From NCBI RefSeq assembly GCF_001625305.1, contig NW_017803898.1:1544003-1608002 (forward strand): a stretch of 64,000 bases of DNA, read 5' to 3'. Below, piece after piece: positions 61,979 through 64,000 of this stretch. Source of the stretch: Branchiostoma belcheri (Eukaryota > Chordata > Leptocardii > Amphioxiformes > Branchiostomatidae). The notes under the pieces were generated by a model. That model worked only from the letters and a program-made list of their open reading frames with translations, had not been told where the DNA came from and searched no databases. The first letter of the stretch is position 1. Each line of letters begins with the position of its first letter. The position numbers and the translations under genes were made by a program.

Positions 61979-63933
61979 CTGGAAGGGAAATAGAAAAAAT
62001 GAAAGAATGAGTGAATGAATTATTGGTTTATTTACATCATTGTTCAAGATATAATCATATATCATACAGTAGCATCCTTTACAGTCTGAAATGATATAGG
62101 AATTAGAATTATTATTAAAAACAATTTTAAGTGATTTAGAAGGAGTTAATATAAAACCACAATAGTTATTGTGAGGCTTAATAGATATATTTCAAATACA
62201 GTTTTCACTGTCATATATATCAGAATTATCTGCGAATACTGTAGTATCTGTATACGGTTGCATGTAATGCGATAGTATCTTTATACGAGGGGGGAGGCGT
62301 ATACTAAGTTATAGGAATGGTATATCGATATTTCCATATTATGCTGCTTTTGGAAACAGTATATAACAGTTGAGTGTGTAAATTTAAGGAGGTATTGTAG
62401 AATTTCCTAGTCCCCCACACACAAACATATATATATATAGAGAGAGAGAGAGATTTACGTATGGTATATCTTTTCTACAATTCAGTCGTAAACTTTTATT
62501 TGCAGATACGTTATAAGAAACGGAAGGTTGCTTCTAGACTAATATTTCCGATATTCAAATGAGGGAGCCTGTCATAGTTCCTCCTGTCTCCTTCCCAGCC
62601 GATACTTGCCTTATATGGGCATACACCAAAATCAATACACGATCAATATTCAGATCTCGTAGGACGGGCTCATTTTTAAAATAGGTGGGGCCGGAAAAAA
62701 TTATGTCAACTTTGAGGTGTGTTTTGCTTGCTTGAACTGGACTATCCTTTTTTTCTCTACGTATTTTTGGCTATGCTATAGGAATACGAATTACAGGGTT
62801 GGGCGTTATAGTTAAATGGGGAGTAAAAAAAAAAAGATAGAAAAATGGGTGGAGTGTAACCTTCACGTTAAAATGGACCCGTCCATGACCCCTCACGTTG
62901 GGCCAGACGTGTTGTGGGCCGAGATTAAATTTTTTGAGCCTCTGCAGATTTTCAGTTGGCGGGAAAAACATGAATAATTAAATCCAAACCCAGAGACCCC
63001 CCGCGAAGCCCATACGAAATTGTCTGGCTCCACTGCTATGGAGGAGGATTGGTATTATACCAAGGAGGTTAGAAATCCAGAATGTGGGCGTCTTTTTGAA
63101 GAATTGTCCGGACTAAACCTCCCCACAAGAAAAAAGGTACTTCTAGGAGGATTCCTGTTTGAACACAATCTTAAATCCTTCACTGTCCGCAAGTAAAAGC
63201 TCTTTGGCATTGAAAGCGTGAACACAACGGCTAGTGCTTTTTTTTTGAGTCACCGGCATGAAAAATATCAAAGGCATGACCGCATGTGAGCATATTGAGA
63301 GAGAATATACCACAAATTTGATATCATATGCCCACTTCTATAGATAAAATATCGTACTGCACTTAAACATTGAGTTGATTTTGGAATTACATGCCAATGC
63401 AGGATGGCCACAACCTTTTGCGTCACATTTGACATCTATTAAACTGCTTGACATTACATGTGAACACAGTGGCGTGTGTAGACAACACGCATTTAAGATA
63501 ATTTACTAATAATGTTTACGCAGGTTTTGACCCCTTTTAGTAGGCTACAACAGTTCAGAAGAACTATATCACCAAGTGTTTGTATATTGATTTTGCTCCT
63601 GTAGATATGGTTTGGTGCCTATATTTGAGTGTACCGTATCTCAAATATCTCGTGTGCGGAATTTGGGTGGAAATAACCCAGGCCTGCGAGGCAGACCGCA
63701 AGTAGAGTTGGTCTGGCGGGTTTTTCGTGGAATTGGTGCCATGCTGTTAGCGGGTTTGGGTACATAGAGGGTTGGGGCTTGTCACTGCTTGTTATAACAA
63801 CCGCACTAGATGTGAAACAGGGGTTACAAGCACGCAATGGCTGGCCTGCACCACCACACACACGTACACAGTAACACACACAGGCCCGGCCCATGAAAAT
63901 ACCCCATTATTCTAAACTGTCAGATGTTCTTAC

Positions 63934-64000
63934 CGCATGGAAAGAGCCGGCGGAAGTGATTAAAACTAACACCTTAAATCGCCTGACATGTCGCCAGAAA
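63934..64000 (-). other. Possible upstream exon with a signal-peptide-like frame
   Basis: On the minus strand an open frame reads FWRHVRRFKVLVLITSAGSF then HA and ends at a GCG|GTAAGA donor in phase 0, the phase needed by the 61877-61978 exon. A basic stretch, a hydrophobic core and small residues suggest a signal peptide, but the start codon lies beyond the window edge. No helix A exon was found in 61979-63933. Confidence 0.35.

Noticed and set aside
62898-62942. 45-base phase-0 segment (RLKKFNLGPQHVWPN) with AG and GTGAGG ends
   Set aside because: The acceptor has a poor pyrimidine tract and the peptide cannot form helix A. Not strong enough to add to the cytokine model.

Overview
The window looks like a chordate nuclear genome, most probably amphioxus (Branchiostoma). 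The protein genes are intron-rich with GT-AG introns. They sit among intronless LRR and LRR-Ig receptors and a CARD-Death adaptor, and the spaces are filled with foldback MITEs, LINE 3' tails and long dinucleotide tracts. Two assembly gaps (N runs) are present. The species call is inference; no search was run.

Layout, left to right. (1) 1-7777, minus: MCM3, the replicative helicase subunit, 16 exons from the start codon through about codon 606; the C-terminal part lies off the left edge. (2) 7778-8522: a divergent promoter with a perfect E2F palindrome 90 bp from the MCM3 start. (3) 8523-12218, plus: UQCC1, the complex III assembly factor, 8 exons and complete. (4) 13358-14563, minus, and 17082-18638, plus: two single-exon, single-pass LRR receptors, the second with an Ig domain and two YEN motifs in its tail. 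(5) 20838-32398, minus: a CARD plus Death-domain adaptor of CRADD-like layout; at least one internal exon was not found. A tRNA-Ala(AGC) gene lies in one of its introns on the opposite strand. (6) 34951-39755, minus: a Golgi beta-1,4-GalNAc transferase (B4GALNT1/2 family), 9 exons. (7) 39756-48789: repeat-rich spacer containing a three-level nested transposon. (8) 48790 to at least 61978, minus: three phase-0 exons that fit the AB loop, helices B/C and helix D of an IL-6/CNTF-type class I helical cytokine.

Two themes stand out. First, a likely new IL-6-superfamily ligand lies in the same window as a CARD-Death adaptor and two LRR receptors, which suggests an immune-flavoured neighbourhood, although no functional link is shown. 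Second, at least eight times in three unrelated genes (MCM3, UQCC1, CARD-Death) the edge of an exon, with its splice site, has been copied in tandem into the adjoining intron and is decaying there. The cytokine intron shows a related array that begins right beside an exon.
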